Source of the DNA: Rhodospirillaceae bacterium
GTDB lineage: Bacteria > Pseudomonadota > Gammaproteobacteria > Steroidobacterales > Rariloculaceae
Length of the DNA: 64,000 nucleotides
Reading direction: 5' to 3'
NCBI GenBank assembly: GCA_024638465.1
Contig: JAHEKF010000001.1
Span: 62,001 to 126,000, forward strand
The stretch's first letter is position 1. Every line of letters begins with the position of its first letter. Under the pieces are notes generated by a model, which was not told the origin of the DNA, did not search any database, and was given only the letters and a program-made list of their open reading frames with translations. A program made the translations under genes and the position numbers. Positions 28,627 through 37,384 of the stretch are shown here, piece by piece.

Positions 28627-29772
28627 ATGCTGTCGTCCCTGCCCGATCCCGATGAACACGCGCTGGCGATCAGCCGCCAACTCGTCGACGTGATCCGAGC
28701 GGAGATCGAAGCGGGTGACGGGTGGCTCGATTTCGAGCGATTCATGGAACTCGCGCTTTACTCACCCGGACTCGGTTATTACAGCGGTGGCAGCGTGAAG
28801 CTCGGCCCCGAGGGAGATTTCGTTACCGCGCCGGAGATATCGACACTGTTCGGTGAAGTCATAGCGAGCCAACTATCGCAATTGCTTGCGCCGATCGGTC
28901 GTCCCGTGGTGCTCGAACTTGGCGCTGGCAGTGGCAGGCTCGCGGAAACGATACTGACTTCGCTCGATGCGGCGGGATATCGGCTTCCCGATTACCGGAT
29001 TCTGGAGACGAGTGCGGATCTCCGTGAACGGCAACAGTCACGACTCGCTCCTTTCGCGGAGCGCGTGTCGTGGCTGGAACGACTTCCCGGGGAGGGCTTC
29101 GAGGGCGTGGTGCTCGCAAACGAGGTTCTCGACGCAATCCCGGTGACGCGTTTCTCGAGGGACAATGGCCGCATCTGCTCGCTCGGCGTTGGCATCGTCG
29201 ACGGCAGCTTCGACTGGAAGGAGAAGCCGGCGGAGCCCGGGCTCGCCGCCCACGTCGCCGCATTGGAAGCCGATCTTGGATTTCAGTTTCCGGATGGCCA
29301 CCGGTCGGAGATCTGTCGTCAGATGCCGGCCTGGATCTCGAGCCTGAGCGACGTTCTCGAGCGCGGCGCCATGTGGCTGATCGATTACGGTCTGGTGGAG
29401 CGCGAGTACTATCACCCGTCGAGGAGTGACGGAACCCTGATCTGCCACTATCGCCATCGCGCCCACTCGGATCCTTTCCTCCATCCGGGACTTCAGGACA
29501 TCAGCGCTTGGGTCGATTTCAGCGCCTGCGCACGTGCGGCTCATGGCGCCGGGTTCTCAGTTGCCGGGTTTACGACGCAGGGACAGTTCCTGATCGAAGG
29601 CGGGGCGACCGAACTGCTGCAGCGCGAAGACGGGAGCGTCGATCTGGCGCGCGCGCAGGCGCTCAAGACACTCGTGCTGCCGGGCGAGATGGGTGAGCGC
29701 TTCAAAGTACTGCTTCTAACTCGCGGGACCGAGCACTCGTTGCCCGGGAGGGATCTGCGCGATCGACTCTGA
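28627..29772 (+). CDS. SAM-dependent methyltransferase, MidA/NDUFAF7 family
   Basis: 381 aa: FERFMELALYSPGLGYYSGGSVKLGPEGDFVTAPEISTLFGEVIA, VLELGAGSGRLA, VVLANEVLDAIPV. Confidence 0.92.
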   Translation: MLSSLPDPDEHALAISRQLVDVIRAEIEAGDGWLDFERFMELALYSPGLGYYSGGSVKLGPEGDFVTAPEISTLFGEVIASQLSQLLAPIGRPVVLELGAGSGRLAETILTSLDAAGYRLPDYRILETSADLRERQQSRLAPFAERVSWLERLPGEGFEGVVLANEVLDAIPVTRFSRDNGRICSLGVGIVDGSFDWKEKPAEPGLAAHVAALEADLGFQFPDGHRSEICRQMPAWISSLSDVLERGAMWLIDYGLVEREYYHPSRSDGTLICHYRHRAHSDPFLHPGLQDISAWVDFSACARAAHGAGFSVAGFTTQGQFLIEGGATELLQREDGSVDLARAQALKTLVLPGEMGERFKVLLLTRGTEHSLPGRDLRDRL

Positions 29773-29841
29773 GTCACACTGTGGTCGGGCGCTAACTGCT
29801 ACCATCGACGAACTCCTAGTTTCGAATTTCAAAGGGTCGCC

Positions 29842-30624
29842 GTGGATCTGATCCAGGTGCTGGTTTTGGCTGTTCTACAGGGGCTCGTCGAGTTCCTTCC
29901 GATCTCGAGTTCGGGTCATCTGATTCTTGTGCCGGCATTGCTCGGTTGGCCCGATCAGGGACTGGCTTTTGATATCGCCGTTCACGTCGGAACGCTGGTT
30001 GCAGTCGTATTCTATTTTCGGCGCGACCTGATCGATCTCGCCGCTGCGATATTTCAACCGCATCGTCCCGAGAACAAGCTCGCCTGGGCTCTGGTTATCG
30101 CGACGATTCCCCTCTTGCCTGCAGGTATTTTCGGCGCGGACTTTATCTCGAATGAGCTTCGATCTCCGCTCGTGATTGCGGCAACGACGGCTGGTTTCGG
30201 GATCCTGTTATGGCTCGCGGATCGCTATGGTCGCGGCCTGCGGTCGGAAAAGGACCTGGGGTTCAAGGACGCGCTCCTGATCGGTATCGGTCAGGCGATC
30301 GCACTCGTTCCCGGGACCTCGCGGTCCGGTATCACGATGACGGCAGGGCTTGCGCTGGGATTGAGTCGCTCTGCCGCGGCACGCTTCTCCTTTCTTATGG
30401 CCGTACCGGCTGTGGCGGCCGCGGGACTCTGGCAAATGCTCGAGTTCGCGGACTCACCCACCGTCATACCCTGGGGAACCCTGATCCTCGCGACGGTTGT
30501 GGCAGGTGTGACCGCGTTCCTTGCGATTGCAGGTTTTCTGCGTCTAATTGAGCGACTGGGGATGGTGGTATTCGCCGTCTATCGATTACTGCTCGCCGGA
30601 GTGATTATCTATGTCCTGGTCTAG
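29842..30624 (+). CDS. uppP: Undecaprenyl-diphosphate phosphatase
   Basis: 260 aa: VLQGLVEFLPISSSGHLILVPALLGW, GIGQAIALVPGTSRSGITMTAGL. Confidence 0.96.
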   Translation: MDLIQVLVLAVLQGLVEFLPISSSGHLILVPALLGWPDQGLAFDIAVHVGTLVAVVFYFRRDLIDLAAAIFQPHRPENKLAWALVIATIPLLPAGIFGADFISNELRSPLVIAATTAGFGILLWLADRYGRGLRSEKDLGFKDALLIGIGQAIALVPGTSRSGITMTAGLALGLSRSAAARFSFLMAVPAVAAAGLWQMLEFADSPTVIPWGTLILATVVAGVTAFLAIAGFLRLIERLGMVVFAVYRLLLAGVIIYVLV

Positions 30625-31510
30625 ACGCTGGCCGTCTCTGCTCGGATTCTGCTTTTGTGCAGGGCTTAGTGCCGGCGCGTTCGCGCAGGACGGTAGCCAG
30701 ATCGACGCGCAGGACGACGGGTTTCAGCCCTGGGCGCTGAGTTTCTCGCTGCAGACCGACGAATACGACAGCAAGAGCCTGTTCACTACCTTCAACTGGG
30801 GAGTTACCGAAGATACCTGGTTGTTCGTTTCCGCCGGGCGAAGCACCTCGCCAGCGGATCGTGCCGATATTTCGACGGACGACTTTCTGGTCGGCGTAGA
30901 CCACAGTTTCGGCATCTTCGGGGCCACGCTAGAGCTCGAGCAATGGGGTGAGGACAATGCGGTCGAGTCACGCGATGTTCGCGGCTCGATCTATCTGCAC
31001 GGTGACCGATATAACGTCGGAATCGAGCACGAACGACGCGACATCGACCTGACGTTCTTCCTTCCGGGGCCCGGTGACCGGCGGATCGCGCGTTCGACGT
31101 CCCTGACGGGTGAAGGAACAGGGGTTTTCTTCCGCGCCGATCTGACTGAGTGGTGGCGAATTTACGGCAGTGCGCGCGAGTACGACTATTCACGTCCTCT
31201 CGCGATTCTGCCACGACTCGACGTTCTGAATCTTCTTTCGGCGTCCACATTGACGCTCGCGAACAGCTTTCTCGATGACGAGCAGTATCTCGGTTTCGAA
31301 TGGCGAGCGGGGGAAAAACTCTTCAATCTCGGCTTCGGCAGCAATACCTCAGCCGTTGATCGATCCAAACTCGATTTCGTCAGCGCGAGCTTTCTGTTGC
31401 CGGTCAGCTATCGTGTAGATCTCGAGTTCAATATCGGTCGCAGCGAACCGGATTTTGCCGAGTCGAGCCTCTACGGCGGGGTCATGGTATTGATCTACGG
31501 CGGTCGCTAG
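30611..31510 (+). CDS. Putative outer-membrane beta-barrel protein
   Basis: 299 aa; signal peptide ...AGAFAQ; alternating amphipathic strands ending in VLIYGGR; overlaps the uppP end by 14 bp. Confidence 0.6.
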   Translation: MSWSRRWPSLLGFCFCAGLSAGAFAQDGSQIDAQDDGFQPWALSFSLQTDEYDSKSLFTTFNWGVTEDTWLFVSAGRSTSPADRADISTDDFLVGVDHSFGIFGATLELEQWGEDNAVESRDVRGSIYLHGDRYNVGIEHERRDIDLTFFLPGPGDRRIARSTSLTGEGTGVFFRADLTEWWRIYGSAREYDYSRPLAILPRLDVLNLLSASTLTLANSFLDDEQYLGFEWRAGEKLFNLGFGSNTSAVDRSKLDFVSASFLLPVSYRVDLEFNIGRSEPDFAESSLYGGVMVLIYGGR

Positions 31511-31535
31511 GCATCGAACGCGGTTTGTCGTTCGC

Positions 31536-32747
31536 TCACAGTGCCTCGGCGATCGCGGCCAGCCTGTGCTCTCTGATGAGCGCGCCTAACGCGGCACCCT
31601 GCGCTTGCGCAGCCAGCTTGCCGACATCGATATCGCGCGCTGCCATGAGCGACCGCTCGAGCCGGCGGCGCTGAGGATAGTCGGCGTTCTCCAGGCCAGT
31701 ACGTCCGCGCGCGTCGGCTTCGCAAGCGAGCAATAGCGACTCGAAACGCTTGGGCCTGCGAATTCCGTCGCTGCCTTCGATGAGTTTGAGAATAGTTCCG
31801 GGCTTCAGCTCGGCAGCGCGATGGACGATTCCGTGATCACGGGCTACGGCGATCGCGAGATCCCGGTACCGGCGCGGAACCGGCAACCGCTCGCAAAACG
31901 ATTCGAGTATTTCGACCGACCGTCGCTCGTGTCCGGTATGCCGTGGAAGCATGTCCGCGGGCGTCGTCGCCTTGCCCAGATCGTGAGTCAGCGTTGCGAA
32001 CCGTACCGCCGTGTCGTCGGATAATTCCGCAGCGATTTTCAGGCACAGCAGAACATGAATGCCCGTATCGATCTCGGGATGCCAGCGAGGCGGCTGCGGG
32101 ACGCCGAAGAGCGCGTCGACTTCCGGAAACACGACAGCAAGAGCGTCACTCTCGCGCAATGTCTCGAAGTAGACGTCCGGTCGCGGCTCCGCCAGCGCCT
32201 TGTCCGTCTCCAGCCAAACGCGCTCCGGCCGCAACGAATCGATCTCGCCGTTACGCGTCATTTCCTGCATCAGCGCTTTCGTACCCGGATCGATCGTGAA
32301 CGAGAGCGGCGCGAACCGCGCTGCGAATCTCGCGACTCGCAGCACGCGCAACGGGTCCTCGGCAAAAGCGGCAGAGGTATGCCGTAGAATTCGTGATTCG
32401 ACGTCGGTCTGACCGCCGTAAGGATCGACGAGCTCGCCATTCTCTCGTCGTGCAATCGAGTTGATGGTGAGATCCCGTCGAGCGAGGTCTTCCTCGAGCG
32501 TGACGTTCGCTGACACGTCAAAGCTGAAGCCGTGGTAACCGGGACCGGTACTCTTCTCGGTCCGCGCAAGCGCGTATTCTTCGCCGGTTTCGGGATGCAG
32601 AAATACCGGGAAATCCTTGCCGACCTGGCGGTACCCCAGGCGCAACATTTCCTCGGCGCTGCTACCGACAACGACCCAATCGCGTTCCTTGACCGGCAAG
32701 CCGAGCAACTCGTCCCTGACGGCACCGCCGACTACAAAGGCTTCCAT
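31536..32747 (-). CDS. cca: CCA tRNA nucleotidyltransferase (multifunctional, HD domain)
   Basis: 403 aa: AFVVGGAVRDELLGLPVKERDWVVVG, RRDLTINSIARRENGELVDPYGGQTDVESRILRHTSAAFAEDPLRVLRVARFAAR, HD TLTHDLGKATTP. Confidence 0.96.
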   Translation of the reverse strand: MEAFVVGGAVRDELLGLPVKERDWVVVGSSAEEMLRLGYRQVGKDFPVFLHPETGEEYALARTEKSTGPGYHGFSFDVSANVTLEEDLARRDLTINSIARRENGELVDPYGGQTDVESRILRHTSAAFAEDPLRVLRVARFAARFAPLSFTIDPGTKALMQEMTRNGEIDSLRPERVWLETDKALAEPRPDVYFETLRESDALAVVFPEVDALFGVPQPPRWHPEIDTGIHVLLCLKIAAELSDDTAVRFATLTHDLGKATTPADMLPRHTGHERRSVEILESFCERLPVPRRYRDLAIAVARDHGIVHRAAELKPGTILKLIEGSDGIRRPKRFESLLLACEADARGRTGLENADYPQRRRLERSLMAARDIDVGKLAAQAQGAALGALIREHRLAAIAEAL

Positions 32748-32791
32748 GACGGCATCATACCGCAGCGCTGTCGCGTGCTATTGTCCCGCGG

Positions 32792-33853
32792 ATGAGAGCA
32801 TTTTCGGGTCTTTGCGTACTTCTGACGACGTTGATTCTGTCGGGTTGCGCATTACCTTATTACTGGCAAGCGGCCAGCGGGCACCTGGAGTTGCTCTCCA
32901 GTCGCGTACCGATCGCCGAAGCGCTCGCGGACCCGGAGCTGACGGAAGCCACGCGCTCGGCTCTGGCTCGCGCCGTCGAGATTCGCGATTACGCGGTCGC
33001 GTCTCTGGGTTTGCCCGATAACGACAGCTATCGCAGTTTCGTCGACCTGGGCCGACCTTACGTCGTCTGGAATGTGGTCGCCGCAGAAGAGTTCTCCGTC
33101 GATCCTGTCGAATGGTGTTTTCCGATAGCGGGCTGCGTGACCTACCGCGGCTACTTCCAGGAAGCGAATGCTCACCGATTCGCTGCGGAGCTGCGTGCTC
33201 AGGGCTTAGAAACCTATATCGGGGGCGCCAGCGCTTATTCGACGCTCGGTTACTTTGCGGATCCGTTTTTGAGCACGATGCTCAGCGGTGACGAAAGCTA
33301 TGTCGCGGGAATCGTGTTTCACGAGCTCGCGCATCAACGCGCTTACATAAAAGGTGACACGGCGATCAATGAAGCGTTCGCGACAGTCGTCGCGGAGTAC
33401 GGGACGGCGCAGTGGCTGTCACACTCCGGCGCTGTCGGTGTCGCCGACGCCCATGCGGCCAGGCGCGCCAGGCGGGAAGAGTTCTTCGCATTGGTACGGC
33501 GCTATCAGGATCGGTTCCGAGATCTCTACTCCAGCGATGTGCCGATAGAGGAGAAACGCGCGCGCAAGAACAGCGCATTTGCGGATCTCCTCGCGGATTA
33601 CGAATCGCTCAGGAGCTCCTGGGGCGGTGCAACCGACTACGACGACTGGTTCTCGCGACCACTGAACAACGCTCAGCTCGCGTCTGTCGTTGCTTATAGT
33701 CGCTGGCTGCCCAACCTTCGCGCTTTTCTGAACGCGAAAGGACTGGACGCGCTATATGCCGAGATGGCGACATTGGAGTCGCTTTCAGCCAATGAGCGCG
33801 AGAAGCGACTGCAGCACTATCTATCGGCGACTTTGGGTTCGGAAACCGGATAG
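32792..33853 (+). CDS. Putative aminopeptidase (zinc metallopeptidase, HELAH), lipoprotein
   Basis: Lipobox LSGC; LPYYWQAASGHLELLSSRVPI; FHELAHQRAYIKGDTAINEAFATVVAEYG. Confidence 0.85.
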   Translation: MRAFSGLCVLLTTLILSGCALPYYWQAASGHLELLSSRVPIAEALADPELTEATRSALARAVEIRDYAVASLGLPDNDSYRSFVDLGRPYVVWNVVAAEEFSVDPVEWCFPIAGCVTYRGYFQEANAHRFAAELRAQGLETYIGGASAYSTLGYFADPFLSTMLSGDESYVAGIVFHELAHQRAYIKGDTAINEAFATVVAEYGTAQWLSHSGAVGVADAHAARRARREEFFALVRRYQDRFRDLYSSDVPIEEKRARKNSAFADLLADYESLRSSWGGATDYDDWFSRPLNNAQLASVVAYSRWLPNLRAFLNAKGLDALYAEMATLESLSANEREKRLQHYLSATLGSETG

Positions 33854-34795
33854 CGCTCTCTGGCGCGCCCCTGCGTTCAGGTAGCGGGGCACTATTGCGA
33901 CCATCGGTGTGGGCGTAACACCGAGCGCCGCGAGCCCGTCTTCGCTGCCGACGCTTGCCACGGCCATGGACCGGTAGTTGTCCAGCGTAAAGATCTTGCC
34001 GGGGATCACGTAGTCGAAGAACCAGGCTTGAATCCGCGACAGCGGTTCGGACAAGCCGATAATCTTGCGACGCAGCCGCAATTCTTTCGCGATCCCTGCC
34101 ACGATCTCCTTGAGCGTGTACTCGTCGGGCCCATAGAGCTGATAACTGCGGTCATAAGCATGGTGGTTCTCGAGCGCCTGACAGACGGCCCTTGCAACGT
34201 CGCCGACATAGACCGGTGCGAAGAGTGAGTTCGGTTTCGCTAGCGGCAGGACCGGTGTTTTTTGCAGAATGCGGGCGAAGCGATTGATGAATGAATCGTT
34301 TGGTCCGAAGATGACCGACGGTTGAAATATCGTGTAGTGCAACTCGTCGCCCGCCAGATTCCTGATCGCGATCTCGCCGGCTCCCTTGGTGCGCAAGTAG
34401 TGGCTGGGTCCGGTTTCCGCATTGGCTTTGAGCGCGCTCATGTGGAGCAAATGCGGGACACGATCTTCCTGGCAGGCACGCGCGATCTTCTCGACGAGTT
34501 CGACGTGAACCTTCCGGAAGCCACTGCCGTCCCGGCCGCGTTCATTGAGAATGCCGATCAGATTGATGACCGATGACACATCGGCGAACAATGCGAGCAA
34601 AGCGTTTTCGTCGTACACGTCGGCCGAAACGACCTCTACCCCCGGCAATACCTGCAGCGCGCGCGCGTGCCGACGGTCACGAGTCGGAATTCGTACCGAG
34701 TATCCGCGTCTGACCAGTTCGCCGGCGATTTCCCGACCAACAAAACCGGTGCCGCCGAGGACGCATACCGTATGTGACGAACGTTTAGAGACCAT
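33821..34795 (-). CDS. NDUFA9-like NAD(P)-binding SDR protein
   Basis: 324 aa: VCVLGGTGFVGREIAGELVRRGYSVRIPTRDRRHARAL, SVINLIGIL, FQPSVIFGPNDSFINRFA. Confidence 0.85.
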   Translation of the reverse strand: MVSKRSSHTVCVLGGTGFVGREIAGELVRRGYSVRIPTRDRRHARALQVLPGVEVVSADVYDENALLALFADVSSVINLIGILNERGRDGSGFRKVHVELVEKIARACQEDRVPHLLHMSALKANAETGPSHYLRTKGAGEIAIRNLAGDELHYTIFQPSVIFGPNDSFINRFARILQKTPVLPLAKPNSLFAPVYVGDVARAVCQALENHHAYDRSYQLYGPDEYTLKEIVAGIAKELRLRRKIIGLSEPLSRIQAWFFDYVIPGKIFTLDNYRSMAVASVGSEDGLAALGVTPTPMVAIVPRYLNAGARQRALSGFRTQSRR

Positions 34796-34870
34796 ATGTC
34801 GAGTCAGGACCGGAGGACGACAAAGTATACCCTCGCGGAGCGAAGCGAGCGTTGCGTCGCAGGATCGGCG

Positions 34871-36268
34871 TTAGCGCATCAATATCAAGACGCCGCGGTT
34901 GCCGCGCTGGACCTGCAGTATTACGGACCGTGCGGAAGCGATGATACCGGTGGCCTCGCTGATATTTCTGACTCGCTGCCGGTTGATGTGCGTGATGATG
35001 TCACCCTGACGCAGGCCGCGCGCTGCCGCCGGACTTCCGGACAAGACCTCGGTGACGAGAATTCCCGCAACGCCGTTGTAGTTCGGGCTCTGCTCGTTGT
35101 GTGTGACGAATTCCCCGCCCTCGAATACCGGATCTGATTCGGCGAGCGATTCAAGCGGCTCGGGTGCTGTATTGAGCTCGCCCAGTACCGCGACTATCGA
35201 CCGTTCGTTTCCCTCGCGAACGACACCGACTTCAACGGAAGCGCCGGGGCGCAGCAGACCAATCGAGTTTCGCAGGGAATCGGCGTCTGCAACGCTCTGG
35301 CCATCGAGACTGACGATGACGTCGCCGATTTCCAGACCTGCGTCTTCGGCCGCCGAACCATCGGCGACCAGGGTGACGAGTGCTCCGGACGTTGCTTCGA
35401 GATCGTAGCTCTCGGCAATCTCCGGGGTGATCGTCACGATGTTGACGCCCAGCAGTCCGCGCCGGACGCTGCCGAATTCGATCAGCTGCTCCATCACGTT
35501 CTGCGCCATGTTGACCGGTATCGCGAAGCCGATGCCGATGTTGCCGATACTCCCGCCGCCCGAGAGTATCGCTGAATTGATGCCGACCAGTTCGCCCGTG
35601 AGACTGACGAGCGCGCCACCCGAATTGCCGGGGTTTATCGACGCGTCAGTCTGAATGAAATCCTCGTAAGCCCCGTCGGGTCCGATCCCGGTACGACCCA
35701 GTCCGCTGACGATTCCCGATGTGACGGTGTGCTGCAGACCGAAAGGATTGCCGATGGCGAGCACAAAGTCGCCAACGCGGATGCGATCCGAGTCGCCGAG
35801 CGGCATTTCCGTGAGATTGCCGGCCTCGACCTGCAGGACGGCGATGTCCGAACCAGGATCCGAGCCGACGACCACCGCTTCGAGGCTGCGGTTGTCGACG
35901 AGTACGACCGTGATCCGGTCGGCGTTCTCGACGACATGATGATTGGTGAGTATGTAGCCCCGCTGCGCATCGACGATGACACCGGAGCCGGCGCTTGCGA
36001 ATTCGCGCTGGCTCTCGCCGGGTGGCAGGAAGCGGCGGAAGAATGGATCCTGCGAGAGCGGGTTGCTGATCGCGACACTCCCGCTCACCGAGATGTTGAC
36101 GACGGCCGGGCCGACATTCTCGATAAGCGGCGCCAAACTTGGCGTCTCGGGATTGCCGAATAGCTGCGCATTCGCGTTGCCCGTTGTGGCGAGCGTTCCT
36201 GCCGCCGCGATTAAAAGCATCAGCGCAAAACCCGCATGTGGCGATAGCGCTCGGAAGCGGTTGTTCAT
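34871..36268 (-). CDS. Do/Deg-family periplasmic serine endoprotease (trypsin domain + 2 PDZ)
   Basis: 465 aa: ILTNHHVVENADRITV, SDIAVLQVEA, TDASINPGNSGGALVSLTGELVGIN; two PDZ-like regions. Confidence 0.93.
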   Translation of the reverse strand: MNNRFRALSPHAGFALMLLIAAAGTLATTGNANAQLFGNPETPSLAPLIENVGPAVVNISVSGSVAISNPLSQDPFFRRFLPPGESQREFASAGSGVIVDAQRGYILTNHHVVENADRITVVLVDNRSLEAVVVGSDPGSDIAVLQVEAGNLTEMPLGDSDRIRVGDFVLAIGNPFGLQHTVTSGIVSGLGRTGIGPDGAYEDFIQTDASINPGNSGGALVSLTGELVGINSAILSGGGSIGNIGIGFAIPVNMAQNVMEQLIEFGSVRRGLLGVNIVTITPEIAESYDLEATSGALVTLVADGSAAEDAGLEIGDVIVSLDGQSVADADSLRNSIGLLRPGASVEVGVVREGNERSIVAVLGELNTAPEPLESLAESDPVFEGGEFVTHNEQSPNYNGVAGILVTEVLSGSPAAARGLRQGDIITHINRQRVRNISEATGIIASARSVILQVQRGNRGVLILMR

Positions 36269-36449
36269 CGATCATTCCTCTCGTGGTGCAGCCGCTCGTT
36301 GTCCCGATAGCGGGGAGAATGCACGGTCGAGCGGCGGTCGAGTCGTTTCATGTCTGTTCTTAGGATGCGCTTACCGCCAGCAGGGTCGCAAGGTAGCAGG
36401 ACGCATCGGCAGGCAACCACACCTGCCGACCGCCCTAGTTTAGCGTTTC

Positions 36450-36896
36450 TCAGTTAACTTTGACCGCGATTCGTTGCGGCTGGGATTGCTTCTGTTTCGG
36501 AATGGACACTTCGAGTACACCATTTTTGTAGTCTGCGCTGACGGCCGTCGAATCCGCCGTATCGGGAAGACTGAAGCGCCGGTAGAAATGGCCACTGACG
36601 CGCTCGACGCGACGCAAACCGCCTTTTTCCTCGTCCGTGCTCGTTTCGCGCGAGCCTCTGAGCGTCAGAACGCCGTTGTCGAGCGTGACGTCGATATCAT
36701 CGGCGTCGACGCCGGGTACGTCGGCACGCAGCAGATAGCGTTCCTCTTCTTCCTTGATGTCGATGGCTGGCACCCAGTCGTTGTGGACATAGGGCTCGTC
36801 GTCGTCGGTTGTCCGCGGATAGCGGCCGAAATAGCGATCCGGATCGTGTCCGATTCGGTCGAACAGACTCCAGGGGTTATAGCGAATGACGCTCAT
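36450..36896 (-). CDS. Hsp20/alpha-crystallin small heat-shock protein
   Basis: 148 aa: DWVPAIDIKEEEERYLLRADVPGVDADDIDVTLDNGVLTLRGSR ... YKNGVLEVSIPK. Confidence 0.95.
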   Translation of the reverse strand: MSVIRYNPWSLFDRIGHDPDRYFGRYPRTTDDDEPYVHNDWVPAIDIKEEEERYLLRADVPGVDADDIDVTLDNGVLTLRGSRETSTDEEKGGLRRVERVSGHFYRRFSLPDTADSTAVSADYKNGVLEVSIPKQKQSQPQRIAVKVN

Positions 36897-36928
36897 TGTT
36901 TACTCCGATAAAGGTTCCGTTGAGACCA

Positions 36929-36956
36929 AGATGGGGTCCGAGAGGGGGTTTTCAAG
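36929..36956 (-). promoter_or_regulatory. Sigma32-type heat-shock promoter for hsp20
   Basis: Minus strand: CTTGAAA (36956-36950) - 13 nt - CCCCATCT (36936-36929), matching CTTGAAA-N11-16-CCCCATNT, about 33 bp upstream of the hsp20 start. Confidence 0.88.
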
Positions 36957-37162
36957 GGCGGCGCTAAACCGCTGACGGCTGTGGAAAACCCTGTGTATAA
37001 GCAGAGGAATGCGTGGGGATAAGCCGGCACAAGATGTAGTGTTCGGTGGCTGCCGGGCAGCACCCGGCCGCGCGAATTATTTTTTCGATCCAAAATGAGA
37101 AAAATTTGTTAAGCTATTGTTTTTATTATATTAACTAGGGTGATCAATTTTACAGCAATCGC

Positions 37163-37191
37163 TTGACAGCAATCATGGGGAGGCCTAATCT
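37163..37191 (+). promoter_or_regulatory. Sigma70 promoter for nrdJ
   Basis: TTGACA (37163-37168) - 17 nt - TAATCT (37186-37191). Confidence 0.75.
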
Positions 37192-37203
37192 ACAAGACCT
37201 GCG

Positions 37204-37219
37204 GCACAACATCTTGTGT
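37204..37219. promoter_or_regulatory. NrdR-box-like palindrome
   Basis: GCACAACATCTTGTGT (CACAA-CATC-TTGTG), just downstream of the -10 element. Confidence 0.5.
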
Positions 37220-37239
37220 CACGGATTTTAGCTGAATGC

Positions 37240-37384
37240 GGCTGAAACGGGCGGTTTCAAGACTTGCTCGAGGGGATTGGTTTCGCTTTAAAACGGCCAC
37301 GGGAACGGTGCCGGAGCAGGGGCGATGCGTGCCGGGTGAAACTGAACCCGGCGACGTAATTAAGTGGGAGGGGACGACACCACG
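37240..37384 (+). promoter_or_regulatory. Structured 5' leader of nrdJ (candidate cis-regulatory RNA)
   Basis: Hairpins TGAAAC-GGGCG-GTTTCA (37243-37259) and GCCGGGT-GAAACTGA-ACCCGGC (37331-37352) in an otherwise non-coding leader. Confidence 0.45.

Noticed and set aside
37201-37384. Canonical cobalamin riboswitch upstream of nrdJ
   Set aside because: GGGAAC-GGTGCCGGAGC is suggestive, but I do not find the CCCGC-ACTGT core or a B12-box; kept only as an unclassified structured leader.
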